In this document: positions 8,304 through 16,075 of the stretch, piece after piece
Layout: each line of letters starts with the position of its first letter
Position numbering within the stretch: position 1 is the stretch's first letter
Assembly (NCBI GenBank): GCA_963800065.1
Contig: CAWCZO010000009.1
Span: 186,001 to 250,000 of the forward strand
Origin: CAWJFJ01 sp963800065
Lineage (GTDB): Bacteria; Actinomycetota; Acidimicrobiia; Acidimicrobiales; UBA8190
Reading direction: 5' to 3'
DNA: 64,000 bases
Position numbers and translations under genes: made by a program
The notes under the pieces: generated by a model
The model's input: only the letters and a program-made list of their open reading frames with translations
The model's database searches: none
Told to the model about the DNA's origin: nothing

Positions 8304-8957
8304 GTGCATCCGATCGAGCGTCTCCGCTACGTGGCCCGCGCCGGATGGGGTGCGCCGGACGTGTTGGCGGCGGAAGCGGCCTGGGCGCTCGCCGATCTGG
8401 CCCTTCACGAGGCCCCCGCCGTCCTCCCTGCGTGTCGACGCCTGCTCGATCGGCACCCGGGTTGTGGCCCCATGTGGTGGGTGGCGGCCCGCATCGTCAC
8501 CGCCGGCGACCCGGTGGCCGAGGGCGAGCATTGCGCCGATGCCCTCGAGTGTGACCAGACCGATGAACTCCTCGATGAAGCCCTTCCCGCCGGTGCCCGC
8601 GTCGTCCGGCGCGGCGGTCTGGGCGATGTCGCCAGCGCTGACATCGTCGTGATCCAGGTGGACGCCTTCGGCGCCGGTGGAATGGTGGTGGACGCGGACG
8701 TCCTGGGCCTGCTCGAGGCGGCTCGGCTCGTCGAGGTTCCGGTGTGGGCCGAGGCGGGCGTGGGCCGGGTCCTGCCGCCGCGCCTGTGGGACGCGCTGGC
8801 CTACAAGCTTGCCTCGGCGATCGTTTCCCGCGCCGGAGTGGTGGCCGATCTGGCCGGGGTGGAACGCGTCGTCGGCCCGTCGGGGGCGCAACCGCCCCGC
8901 CTGGCCTTGGCCGGCACCGACTGCCCGGAACCGCCGGAACTGCTGGCGCGCTGGTAG
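8304..8957 (+). CDS. Hypothetical protein, possibly eIF2B/MtnA-like fold
   Basis: 217 residues, not confidently recognised. The N-terminal 65 residues are Ala/Leu helices. Residues about 100-165 (SADIVVIQVDAFGAGGMVVDADVL and VPVWAEAGVGRVLPPRLWDA) recall the ligand-binding half of eIF2B-alpha/MtnA-like proteins, where a VDA strand is followed by a loop and a Pro-Val strand. That comparison is by eye only and the protein is shorter than those families. The start is supported by the leaderless box. It is followed 31 bases later by the dienelactone hydrolase, which has its own box. Confidence 0.6.
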   Translation: MHPIERLRYVARAGWGAPDVLAAEAAWALADLALHEAPAVLPACRRLLDRHPGCGPMWWVAARIVTAGDPVAEGEHCADALECDQTDELLDEALPAGARVVRRGGLGDVASADIVVIQVDAFGAGGMVVDADVLGLLEAARLVEVPVWAEAGVGRVLPPRLWDALAYKLASAIVSRAGVVADLAGVERVVGPSGAQPPRLALAGTDCPEPPELLARW

Positions 8958-8974
8958 CGCACCGGGTGCGCCAG

Positions 8975-8980
8975 TAGCGT
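8975..8980 (+). promoter_or_regulatory. -10 box TAGCGT of leaderless gene at 8989
   Basis: TAGCGT, 8-base spacer, ATG 8989. This fixes the start well inside a longer open frame. Confidence 0.6.
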
Positions 8981-8988
8981 CGGCGCGC

Positions 8989-9669
8989 ATGGGCGAGATG
9001 ATCGAATTCCCGAGCAACGGTTCCGCCGGTCAGGGCTACCTGGCTGTTCCGACGTCCGGTCCGGGACCCGGCGTCGTGATCATCCAGGAGTGGTGGGGTC
9101 TCGTGCCCCACATCCTCGATGTGTGTGACCGCTTCGCCGCCGCCGGCTTCGTGGCCCTGGCCCCCGATCTCTACCGGGGCAAACAGGTCACCGAACCGGA
9201 CGAAGCGGGAAAGGAGATGATGGCCCTCCAGCTCGACCGGGCCGCCCGTGACATGTCGGGGGCTGTCGACGAGGTGCGACGACGCGGCACCGGTGAAACC
9301 GTCGGTGTCGTGGGGTTCTGCATGGGGGGCGGACTGGCACTCGTCCTGGCCACTCAACGGCCCGACGCCGTTTCCGCGTGCGTCTCTTTCTACGGCGTCA
9401 TCCCCTGGCCCGAGGCGCAACCCGACTACACACCCATGAGCGCTTCCGTCTTGGTCCACACCGCCGAACTCGACGGTTTCTTCGGCCCCGAAGCCGCCGC
9501 CGCCCTCGAGGTCCAGCTGAAGGATCTGGGCAAGGACGTTCAATTCAATGTCTACCCGGGGGTCGATCACGCCTTCTTCAATGACACCAGGCCCGAGGTG
9601 TACAGCGAAGGGGCGTCGTCGTTGGCCTGGCAAAGAACGCTCGACTTTCTCCACGCGCGCCTCGGGTGA
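8989..9669 (+). CDS. Dienelactone hydrolase family protein
   Basis: 226 residues, the normal length for the family. It is an alpha/beta hydrolase with the nucleophile elbow GFCMGGG (catalytic Cys near residue 113), an acid in the VHTAELDGFFGP segment and a His in PGVDHAFFND. The WWGL segment (QEWWGLVPHILDVCDRFA) is typical of dienelactone hydrolases. These enzymes hydrolyse cyclic esters, classically dienelactone in chlorocatechol breakdown, but many paralogues act on other esters and no aromatic pathway is visible nearby. Cytoplasmic. The stop overlaps the next GTG by four bases, so it is probably co-translated with the DUF885 gene. Confidence 0.85.
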   Translation: MGEMIEFPSNGSAGQGYLAVPTSGPGPGVVIIQEWWGLVPHILDVCDRFAAAGFVALAPDLYRGKQVTEPDEAGKEMMALQLDRAARDMSGAVDEVRRRGTGETVGVVGFCMGGGLALVLATQRPDAVSACVSFYGVIPWPEAQPDYTPMSASVLVHTAELDGFFGPEAAAALEVQLKDLGKDVQFNVYPGVDHAFFNDTRPEVYSEGASSLAWQRTLDFLHARLG

Positions 9670-10898
9670 GCGTCAGCACCGAGGCAGCGGCCGGGGACGT
9701 CGGGCGTTACATCGAGCTCGGGCTGGCTCTCGGGCGTCACGTCGACGGTCTGGTCGACGCCTACTACGGTCCGCCGGCACCGGCGCGACGGGCGGCGGCG
9801 TCGGCGCCACTCCCGCCCGACAGGCTCGCGGCCGACGCGCGGGCTCTGCTTGCCTCCCTCGATTCCGGCGCTCCTCTCGACGACGCCGACACCACCGACG
9901 GCGATCTCGTCACCGCCGCCCGGCGGCGTTGGCTGCGGGCGCAGGTGGTCGGGCTGCTGACAACGGCCCGCCGTCTGGCCGGAGAGGCCGTCGGCTACGT
10001 CGAGGAGGTGGAGGCCTGCTACGGCGTCCGCCCGACACCGGTCCCCGAAGACGACCTCGCCGCCGCCCACCGTCGTCTGTCCGAGACCCTGCCCGGGACG
10101 GGCCCCATGGCCGACCGGCTGATCGTCTGGCGCGAGGCCCAAGTCGTGAGTCCCGACCGATTGTCCGACGCCATTGCCTCGTTGGCCGAGGAGCTGCGCG
10201 AGAGGACCGATGGGCTCTTCGGACTCCCCGAGGGCGAGCACATCGACTTCGAGTTGGTCGAGAACAAGCCGTGGTCGGGCTTCAACACCTATCTGGGCGA
10301 CCTCCATTCGCGGGTGGCGGTGAACACGGATCTCCCGGTCCTGTCGACCTCACTCGCCCACCTGGTGGCGCACGAGGCCTATCCCGGACACCACACCGAG
10401 CACAGCCGCAAGGAGGTGGGGCTGGTTCGGCGCCGTCGGTGGATGGAGGAGTCCATCTTCTTGGTGGGCACCCCGCAGTGCCTGATCGCCGAGGGCCTGG
10501 CCGACCTTGGTCTGGAGATGGTCCTGGGCCCCCGACCGGAAAGCGTCGTCGCCTCCCATCTCCACCCGCTCGGGATCCGTTACGACGCCGAGGTCGTGGC
10601 GGCGGTGGCGGAGGCGGGCGAGGTGCTCGGGGCGGTACGGGGCAACGCGGCATGGCGTCTCTACGCCGACGGCGCCGACCCCGACGTGGTGGTGGCCGAG
10701 GTGGCCCGCTGGGCCCTGTTGCCCCCCGCCCGGGCGGCCAAGGCCGTGGAATTCCTCCTCCACCCGACCTGGCGCGCCTACATTTCCTGCTACGTGGAGG
10801 GCCTGCCGCTGTGCCGGCGGTTCGTGGGCGGCGATCCGACCCGGTTCGCCCGGCTGCTCAGCGAACAACTGGTTCCCGCCGACCTGGCCGCCGCGTAG
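9666..10898 (+). CDS. DUF885-family zinc metallohydrolase
   Basis: 410 residues from GTG 9666, overlapping the upstream stop (GTGA). The conserved HEAYPGHH motif (residues about 237-244), with a downstream Glu in AEGLADLGLEM, is the zinc site of the DUF885 family, thought to be carboxypeptidase-like. The length is shorter than the 550-600 residues common in the family, and no signal peptide is seen, so it is cytoplasmic. The C-terminus (FLLHPTWRAYISCYVEGLPL) also fits the family. Its TAG stop forms the first three bases of the next gene's promoter box. The substrate is unknown. Confidence 0.8.
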   Translation: MSVSTEAAAGDVGRYIELGLALGRHVDGLVDAYYGPPAPARRAAASAPLPPDRLAADARALLASLDSGAPLDDADTTDGDLVTAARRRWLRAQVVGLLTTARRLAGEAVGYVEEVEACYGVRPTPVPEDDLAAAHRRLSETLPGTGPMADRLIVWREAQVVSPDRLSDAIASLAEELRERTDGLFGLPEGEHIDFELVENKPWSGFNTYLGDLHSRVAVNTDLPVLSTSLAHLVAHEAYPGHHTEHSRKEVGLVRRRRWMEESIFLVGTPQCLIAEGLADLGLEMVLGPRPESVVASHLHPLGIRYDAEVVAAVAEAGEVLGAVRGNAAWRLYADGADPDVVVAEVARWALLPPARAAKAVEFLLHPTWRAYISCYVEGLPLCRRFVGGDPTRFARLLSEQLVPADLAAA

Positions 10899-10901
10899 CA
10901 T
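10896..10901 (+). promoter_or_regulatory. -10 box TAGCAT of leaderless CitE-like gene
   Basis: TAGCAT, 6-base spacer, ATG 10908. The TAG is also the stop codon of the upstream gene. Confidence 0.6.
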
Positions 10902-10907
10902 CGTCGT

Positions 10908-11846
10908 ATGTCCGACCGCAGCCGGAACCTGCCCCGCCGCTCGTGCTTCTCCACGCCGGGCTCGAACGAGCGTTTCCTGGAGAAGGCGCCGACGGTGCCT
11001 GCCGACATGTCCTTCCTCGACCTTGAGGACTCCGTGGCACCGCTCGAGAAGGATGCGGCCCGGGCCAAGGTGGTCGAGGCCATCCGCAAACAGTCCTGGG
11101 ACGAACGTGTTCTATGTGTTCGGATCAACGCCTGGGACACCGAGTGGACCTACGGGGACGTGATCGAGGTGGTGGGCAACGCCGGCGAGCGTCTCGACGA
11201 GCTCATGCTGCCCAAGGTGCAGTCGGCGGCCGAGGTGGTGGCCCTCGACCTGCTGCTCACGCAGGTGGAGAAGCGCAGCGGTTTGCCCGTCGGTCATATC
11301 GGGATCGAAGCCCAGATCGAGACCACCCGTGGCCTCATCAACGTCGACGAGATCTGCGCGGCTTCGTCCCGGCTGGAGACGATCATCTTCGGACCCGCCG
11401 ACTTCGCCGCCTCCATGGAGATGCCGGTGCTGACCGGTGGCGTCCAGATCCCCGACTATCCCGGCGATCACTTCAATTATGTCTTCTCGCGGATCTTGAT
11501 GGCCGGCCGGGCCAACGGCCTGCAGGTGATCGACGGCCCCTACCTCAAGGTGAAGGACATGGAGGGCCTGCGCGACTTCTCGCAACGCACCCGGATCCTC
11601 GGTTACGACGGAAAGTGGGCCCTCACGCCCGACCAGGTCACCGTGCTCAACGAGTTGTACTCGCCCACCCAGGAGCAATTCGACCGGGCCTGGGACATCC
11701 TCGACGCCTATCAGAAGGCCACCGAGGACGACCGCAAGGGTGCCGTGATGTTCGGTGACGAGATGATCGACGAGGCCAGTCGCAAGATGGCTACCAAGTT
11801 CGTGACACGGGGGACGCGCGCCGGGCTGACCCGTTCGAAGGGTTGA
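10908..11846 (+). CDS. mcl: CitE-like lyase, probable L-malyl-CoA/beta-methylmalyl-CoA lyase
   Basis: 312 residues, HpcH/HpaI-CitE TIM barrel. Near the N-terminus RRSCFSTPGSNERFLEKA binds CoA, FLDLEDSVAP carries acidic metal ligands, and MLPKVQSAAEV and IGIEAQIETTRGLINV hold the barrel Lys/Glu. The sequence closely recalls the Streptomyces CitE gene beside ccr and meaA (IIFGPADF, GDEMIDEASRKMA). In the ethylmalonyl-CoA pathway this enzyme splits beta-methylmalyl-CoA to glyoxylate and propionyl-CoA. Neighbouring Mcd-like and Mch-like genes support that role, but no crotonyl-CoA carboxylase/reductase is in the window. Citrate-lyase-like activity on other malyl thioesters is the alternative. Confidence 0.75.
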   Translation: MSDRSRNLPRRSCFSTPGSNERFLEKAPTVPADMSFLDLEDSVAPLEKDAARAKVVEAIRKQSWDERVLCVRINAWDTEWTYGDVIEVVGNAGERLDELMLPKVQSAAEVVALDLLLTQVEKRSGLPVGHIGIEAQIETTRGLINVDEICAASSRLETIIFGPADFAASMEMPVLTGGVQIPDYPGDHFNYVFSRILMAGRANGLQVIDGPYLKVKDMEGLRDFSQRTRILGYDGKWALTPDQVTVLNELYSPTQEQFDRAWDILDAYQKATEDDRKGAVMFGDEMIDEASRKMATKFVTRGTRAGLTRSKG

Positions 11847-11874
11847 CCGGGGGGTCGAGCCGGAGGCGGTTCCT

Positions 11875-13488
11875 TCAGCCGGCCTGTTCGACGAGCCGGC
11901 GGACCACCACCTTCAGGGCCAGGGTCTCGTCGGCCCCTTCGAAGATCGACAGGACCCGGGCGTCGACGAAGTAGCGGCTGACGGCGTATTCCTCCGCATA
12001 CCCCATTCCGCCGTGGATCTGCATGGCCTCACGCGTCACCCACTCCGCCGCCCGGCACACGTACGCCTTGAGCATCGACGCTTCGAGAGAGCCCTCGCCT
12101 CTGGCCATGAGCCGCGCCACCTCGTAGGAGAACTGCCGCGTCGACTGTATGAGGACCGTCATCCGGGCCAGCTTGGCCCTGGTGAGCTGATAGTCGAGGA
12201 TGGGACGGCCGAACACCACCCTCTCGGTGGCGTAGTCGTAGGCGGCCTCGTAGGCGGCCTGCATCACGCCGAGTGCGCGCGCCGCCGTTTGGAGACGGCC
12301 GTTCTCGAAGCCGGCCATCTGGAGGTAGAAGCCGCGTCCCACACCGGCATCCGCACCGATGAGGTTGTCGTCCGGGACGAACCAATTCTCGAAGGCGATC
12401 TCGTAGGAGTGCATCCCCCGGTAGCCGAGGGTGTCGATCGGCCTGCCTTCCATGCGGCCCCGAGCATCGGAAGGCCCCGCGGTGCCCGGTTCCTGGGTGA
12501 AGGCGAAACCATGGCCGTCCCCCCTGGGCTTCTCGACGATGAAGAGCGACAGTCCGCGGTGGGCCTTCGAACGGTCCGGGTCGGTGCGGGCCAGGAGCAT
12601 GATCACATCGGCTCGCGCCGCGAAGGTGCACCACGTCTTGGTGCCGTTGACGAGCCAGCCTCCGGCCGTGGGTGTCGCCGAGGTGACGACGTTGGCCACG
12701 TCCGAGCCGAAGTCGGGTTCGGTGACGGCGACAGCGTTCATCACCTCACCCGAAGCCAACGCCGGTAGCCACCGTTGCTTCTGAGCCTCGGTCCCGCCCG
12801 CCACCAGGGCGCGCGACAGGATCTCGGGCCTCGTGATGAGCGAGCCGCCGGCGCCCAGTGACCCCCAGGACAACTCCTCGGTGGCCACCACCATGCCCAT
12901 GTAGTCGCTTTCGCCGCCGCTGGCGAAGCCCCCGTACTCCTCGGGGATGGACAGCCCGAACGCCCCCATCTCGGCCAGGCCACCGATGATCTCCTCGGGT
13001 ATGTCCCCGTTGCGACGGTGGATGTCCTCGGCCCGGGGCCGCAGCTGTTCCTCGGCGAACCGGTGGAAGGTCTCGCGGACGAGGGCGAAATCGGCATCGA
13101 GGTGCCGATCGCCGGGGACCCCGCAAAGGTCGGCGAGGTACTCGGGATGGCGGTAGTCGGTCACAAAGGACGCCGACGGCTCGAGCCAGTGGCCCGTCGT
13201 GTCCCATGCCGCCTCGCGCCCCACGATCCGCGTGGTCATGTCGGTCAGCACGTCGGCCACGAAGGCGCAGGCGATACGGCCTTCGTCGGCGCCGGTACGG
13301 CCGTAACCGAGCGCGGCCCGAGCCGTCGTGACCCCCGCTGCCACGTGGGCCAGGTCGTAGGCCAGCACCTGTTCGGCGTCGATGTCCCCGGCACGGGCCA
13401 GGCGCCGGACAGCGCCGGACACGACCGACCCGGCGAGCTCGACCGCGTCGTGGGCGCGACCGAGGTCTGCCGGCAGGGGATCGGTCAC
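11875..13488 (-). CDS. mcd: Acyl-CoA dehydrogenase, probable (2S)-methylsuccinyl-CoA dehydrogenase
   Basis: 537 residues, about 150 longer than ordinary acyl-CoA dehydrogenases because of an N-terminal helical extension; methylsuccinyl-CoA dehydrogenases share this length. FAD/substrate motifs are present: AVTEPDFGSDVANV, NGTKTWCTFAARAD, and near the C-terminus QIHGGMGYAEEYAVSRYFVDARV. The catalytic Glu is likely in SIFEGADETL. It would oxidise methylsuccinyl-CoA to mesaconyl-CoA, feeding the MaoC-type hydratase at 14648 and the lyase at 10908. GTG 13488 is set by TAGCCT eight bases upstream. A long-chain or unusual acyl substrate is possible if the pathway is incomplete. Confidence 0.78.
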   Translation of the reverse strand: MTDPLPADLGRAHDAVELAGSVVSGAVRRLARAGDIDAEQVLAYDLAHVAAGVTTARAALGYGRTGADEGRIACAFVADVLTDMTTRIVGREAAWDTTGHWLEPSASFVTDYRHPEYLADLCGVPGDRHLDADFALVRETFHRFAEEQLRPRAEDIHRRNGDIPEEIIGGLAEMGAFGLSIPEEYGGFASGGESDYMGMVVATEELSWGSLGAGGSLITRPEILSRALVAGGTEAQKQRWLPALASGEVMNAVAVTEPDFGSDVANVVTSATPTAGGWLVNGTKTWCTFAARADVIMLLARTDPDRSKAHRGLSLFIVEKPRGDGHGFAFTQEPGTAGPSDARGRMEGRPIDTLGYRGMHSYEIAFENWFVPDDNLIGADAGVGRGFYLQMAGFENGRLQTAARALGVMQAAYEAAYDYATERVVFGRPILDYQLTRAKLARMTVLIQSTRQFSYEVARLMARGEGSLEASMLKAYVCRAAEWVTREAMQIHGGMGYAEEYAVSRYFVDARVLSIFEGADETLALKVVVRRLVEQAG

Positions 13489-13496
13489 GGTTCCGG

Positions 13497-13502
13497 AGGC
13501 TA
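13497..13502 (-). promoter_or_regulatory. -10 box TAGCCT of leaderless acyl-CoA dehydrogenase gene
   Basis: TAGCCT on the reverse strand, 8-base spacer, GTG 13488. Its TAG is the stop codon of the methyltransferase upstream. Confidence 0.6.
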
Positions 13503-14159
13503 CCCGGGGGTGGATCTGGACTCGTTCACGCGCCCGAGCACCGTCACCAACGGGGGGAGAACGACGGAGTCGTCACCGGGGGAGATCCCCGTCAGATCCC
13601 CGAGGTAGTCGGCCACCGGTCCGGGTCCGACACCGGCGGGTGCCTCCGCCCAGGCGTCGATGATGTCGAGGCCAACTCCCCGCACGAGGCCCGGCAGGAG
13701 GGCCCCGACGTCAGGATGACGGGCGTCGGGCATCGAAAGCGGCAGTCCACCGACTCGGCCTGCCGTCGTGATGGGTTCCTGCGCCACCACCCACCCGCCG
13801 GGCCGAACCGCCTTCTTCATCCGGGCCAGGACGACGGCGGGATCGGCGACGTGCATGAGCAGGAATCGGCAGAACGCCAGGTCGACGGGCTCGGGCAGAA
13901 GCAGGTCTTCTCCGGCCTGGGTGATGGCCAGCACCTGGCTGAACGTCGCGGCGGAGGCGGCCGCCACGTCACGGGCGGCAGGGTCGCTGTCGACGGCGTA
14001 GACCCGTCCGTCACGCCCCACGATCTCGGCCAGGGCCACGGAGACGTCGCCACCCCCGGCGCCCACGTCGACACACCGCCACCCGGGACCGATCCCCAAT
14101 CGGTCGAGGGCGGTGGCCAGCGGGCGTCGGTAGACGTCGTCTCGCAGAGCATGGGGCAC
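13500..14159 (-). CDS. SAM-dependent methyltransferase
   Basis: 219 residues, class I fold. Motif I is VDVGAGGGDVSVAL (about 31-44), the acidic ribose ligand sits in VYAVDSDPAA, and motif IV is DLAFCRFLLMHVADP. The pattern resembles the UbiE/Methyltransf_11/25 groups acting on small molecules or lipids. GTG 14159 is supported by TAGCGT nine bases upstream. It is divergent from the gene at 14206 with 46 bases between starts. The acceptor is unknown; the flanking CoA-ester genes do not suggest one. Confidence 0.82.
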   Translation of the reverse strand: MPHALRDDVYRRPLATALDRLGIGPGWRCVDVGAGGGDVSVALAEIVGRDGRVYAVDSDPAARDVAAASAATFSQVLAITQAGEDLLLPEPVDLAFCRFLLMHVADPAVVLARMKKAVRPGGWVVAQEPITTAGRVGGLPLSMPDARHPDVGALLPGLVRGVGLDIIDAWAEAPAGVGPGPVADYLGDLTGISPGDDSVVLPPLVTVLGRVNESRSTPG

Positions 14160-14168
14160 TGGTGGCAG

Positions 14169-14174
14169 ACGCTA
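14169..14174 (-). promoter_or_regulatory. -10 box TAGCGT of leaderless methyltransferase gene
   Basis: TAGCGT on the reverse strand, 9-base spacer, GTG 14159. It is back to back with the box at 14193. Confidence 0.55.
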
Positions 14175-14192
14175 CCGCCCCCATGGCCGCAG

Positions 14193-14198
14193 TAGCCT
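14193..14198 (+). promoter_or_regulatory. -10 box TAGCCT of leaderless gene at 14206
   Basis: TAGCCT, 7-base spacer, GTG 14206. Confidence 0.6.
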
Positions 14199-14205
14199 CG
14201 CCGGG

Positions 14206-14634
14206 GTGAAGGTGACGATGCTGCTGTGCGACGGGGCCCAGGTGGCTGACGGAAAGCTCTTCGTGCTCGGTGGCGGGTGGTCGCTCACCGGCCCCGATCC
14301 CATGCCCTCGGCCATCGCCATGAAGATCGATGTCGGCTGGCACGAAGCCGAACAGGCCCACCATTGGGAGCTGTACCTCGAGGATGCCGACGGCCGTCCC
14401 GTCCTGGTGGAGACTCCCGAGGGCACCCATCCCATCGAGGTCCGCGGCGAGTTCAACGTGGCGCGTCCCGAGACGGTGCCGGCCGGCACGCCGATCGATG
14501 TGGCGCTGGCCGTGAATCTCGGGCCCCTTCCCCTGGAGACAGGCAACCGTTACACGTGGCGGCTCACCATTGACGGCGAGTCCAACGAGGACTGGGCGCT
14601 CGGGTTCACCACCCGCCCCCGCCCCGTTGAGTGA
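14206..14634 (+). CDS. DUF6941-like conserved protein
   Basis: 142 residues. It starts VKVTMLLCDGAQVADGKL and continues FVLGGGWSLTG, the signature opening of a short actinobacterial family of unknown function (DUF6941 type). The rest is predicted all-beta, with segments such as HHWELYLEDADGRPV and RYTWRLTIDGES. No catalytic motif, signal peptide or membrane helix is seen. It precedes the Mch-like hydratase by 13 bases and probably shares its transcript, which is the only clue to function. Confidence 0.7.
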   Translation: MKVTMLLCDGAQVADGKLFVLGGGWSLTGPDPMPSAIAMKIDVGWHEAEQAHHWELYLEDADGRPVLVETPEGTHPIEVRGEFNVARPETVPAGTPIDVALAVNLGPLPLETGNRYTWRLTIDGESNEDWALGFTTRPRPVE

Positions 14635-14647
14635 AACCGAGACCGCC

Positions 14648-15160
14648 GTGACGACTTACGAGCGCCCCTTCGGCCGCTCCTTCGAGGACTTCGAGATCGG
14701 TGACGTCTACCGGCACTGGCCGGGGAAGACCGTCACCGAGTACGACGACCACCTCTTCTGCCTGTTGACGATGAATCATCACCCTCTCCATATCAACGAG
14801 TGGTTCGCCGCCAACGAGACCGTCCACCACAAGAACGTCGTCGTCGGCAACCTGGTGTACTCCCTGGTTCTGGGCATGAGCGTCCCCGACGTGAGCGGCT
14901 CGTGCATCGCCAATCTGGAGGTCGAGTCCCTCGTTCACCGTTACCCGACGTTCCACGGGGACACCATCTACGCCGAGACCCGCGTGCTGGACAAGGCTGC
15001 TTCGTCATCCAAACCCGACCGGGGCGTCGTCACGGTCGAGTCCAAAGGCTTCAACCAACGCGGCGAGGAGGTCTGTTACTTCCGCCGAAAGCTCATGGTG
15101 TGGATGCGCGAGGCCGCTCCGCTGCGCCGACGTCCCTATGGGGACGACGTCTGGGATTGA
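14648..15160 (+). CDS. mch: MaoC-family hydratase, probable mesaconyl-CoA hydratase
   Basis: 170 residues, single hotdog domain. GRSFEDFEIGDVYRHWPGKT, then VTEYDDHLFCLLTMNHHPLH and VVVGNLVYSLVLGMSVPDVSG are nearly the same as in the MaoC gene of the Streptomyces ccr/meaA locus. The MNHHPLH segment supplies the Asn/His hydratase dyad and HGDTIYAETRVL closes the fold. The expected reaction is hydration of mesaconyl-CoA to beta-methylmalyl-CoA, linking the Mcd-like and Mcl-like enzymes nearby. It is shorter than the double-hotdog Rhodobacter enzyme. GTG 14648 fits the family start; TTG 14627 is an alternative. It overlaps the TTG of mutY. Confidence 0.72.
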   Translation: MTTYERPFGRSFEDFEIGDVYRHWPGKTVTEYDDHLFCLLTMNHHPLHINEWFAANETVHHKNVVVGNLVYSLVLGMSVPDVSGSCIANLEVESLVHRYPTFHGDTIYAETRVLDKAASSSKPDRGVVTVESKGFNQRGEEVCYFRRKLMVWMREAAPLRRRPYGDDVWD

Positions 15161-16059
15161 GCTCCGCCCGGGCCTCCTCCACGGTGAAGTCGAGCGCCGA
15201 CAGCTCCGGCGCGGTCCGTCGAGCCGTACTCCGCTACGGCCGGTCCGGCCTGCGGGCGTTTCCTTGGCGGGCCACCAACGACCCCTGGGCCATCCTGGTG
15301 AGCGAGGTCATGCTCCAACAGACGTCGCCCGCTCGCGTCCTCGAACCGTTCAACGCCTTCATGAGGCTCTTCCCGACGGTGCCCGCCTGTGCGGCGGCCT
15401 CTTCGGGAGACGTGCTGCGGGCCTGGGCCGGCCTCGGGTACAACCGCCGGGCCCGGAATCTCCACGGCGCCGCCACCGTCATGGTCGAGCACCACGGCGG
15501 ACGTGTCCCCGCCGATCTCGGGGCCTTGTGCGCCCTTCCCGGCGTCGGTCCCTACACGGCTCGTGCCGTTCTCGCTTTCGCCTTCCTGACCGACCACGCC
15601 GTGGTGGACGTGAACGTGGCTCGCGTCATCGCCCGTGCCGTCGTCGGGAACGGGCTCTCGCCGGCCCAGACCCAGGTGGTCGCCGACGGCCTGGTGCCGC
15701 CGGGCCGGGGGTGGCTGTGGAATCAGTCCCTCATGGAGATCGGTGCCGTCGTGTGCCGGGCCCGGATTCCGGCGTGCGACCGCTGTCCGTTGGCGCCGTC
15801 GTGTGCGTGGTCGGCGGCGGGGCGACCGGCACCCGATCCCGCCTCGCCTCCCTCCCGGCAGAGCCCGTTCGAGGGTTCGGATCGGCAAGGACGAGGCCGG
15901 CTGGTGGCGGCCTTACGCTCGGGGCCGGTCCTGCCACGACGTCTGGCCGCCGCCTGCGGGTGGCCGGACGACTCCCGGCGTGCCCGTCGCGTGGCGGACT
16001 CCCTTGTCTCCGACGGAGTCGCCCAGCGGGGCCCGGGCGGCGTCATGACCCTCCCGTGA
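15157..16059 (+). CDS. mutY: A/G-specific adenine glycosylase
   Basis: 300 residues from TTG 15157, which overlaps the upstream stop (GTG 15184 is the alternative). It removes adenine mispaired with 8-oxoguanine. Catalytic Glu50 lies in ILVSEVMLQQT; the helix-hairpin-helix is LPGVGPYTARAV followed by VVDVNVARV with the conserved Asp. The [4Fe-4S] loop C-x6-C-x2-C-x5-C is complete (VCRARIPACDRCPLAPSC). The chain ends soon after with a basic tail, so the NUDIX-like 8-oxoG recognition domain of E. coli MutY is missing or very reduced, as is common in actinobacteria. Confidence 0.9.
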   Translation: MSSARASSTVKSSADSSGAVRRAVLRYGRSGLRAFPWRATNDPWAILVSEVMLQQTSPARVLEPFNAFMRLFPTVPACAAASSGDVLRAWAGLGYNRRARNLHGAATVMVEHHGGRVPADLGALCALPGVGPYTARAVLAFAFLTDHAVVDVNVARVIARAVVGNGLSPAQTQVVADGLVPPGRGWLWNQSLMEIGAVVCRARIPACDRCPLAPSCAWSAAGRPAPDPASPPSRQSPFEGSDRQGRGRLVAALRSGPVLPRRLAAACGWPDDSRRARRVADSLVSDGVAQRGPGGVMTLP

Positions 16060-16075
16060 GGCGCCTCAGGGGGAG
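16051..16075. terminator. Inverted repeat across convergent stop codons
   Basis: CTCCC-x-TGAGG facing CCTCA-xx-GGGAG around a tight centre. It spans the stops of mutY and the convergent hydrolase, which are six bases apart. No T-run. Confidence 0.35.
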
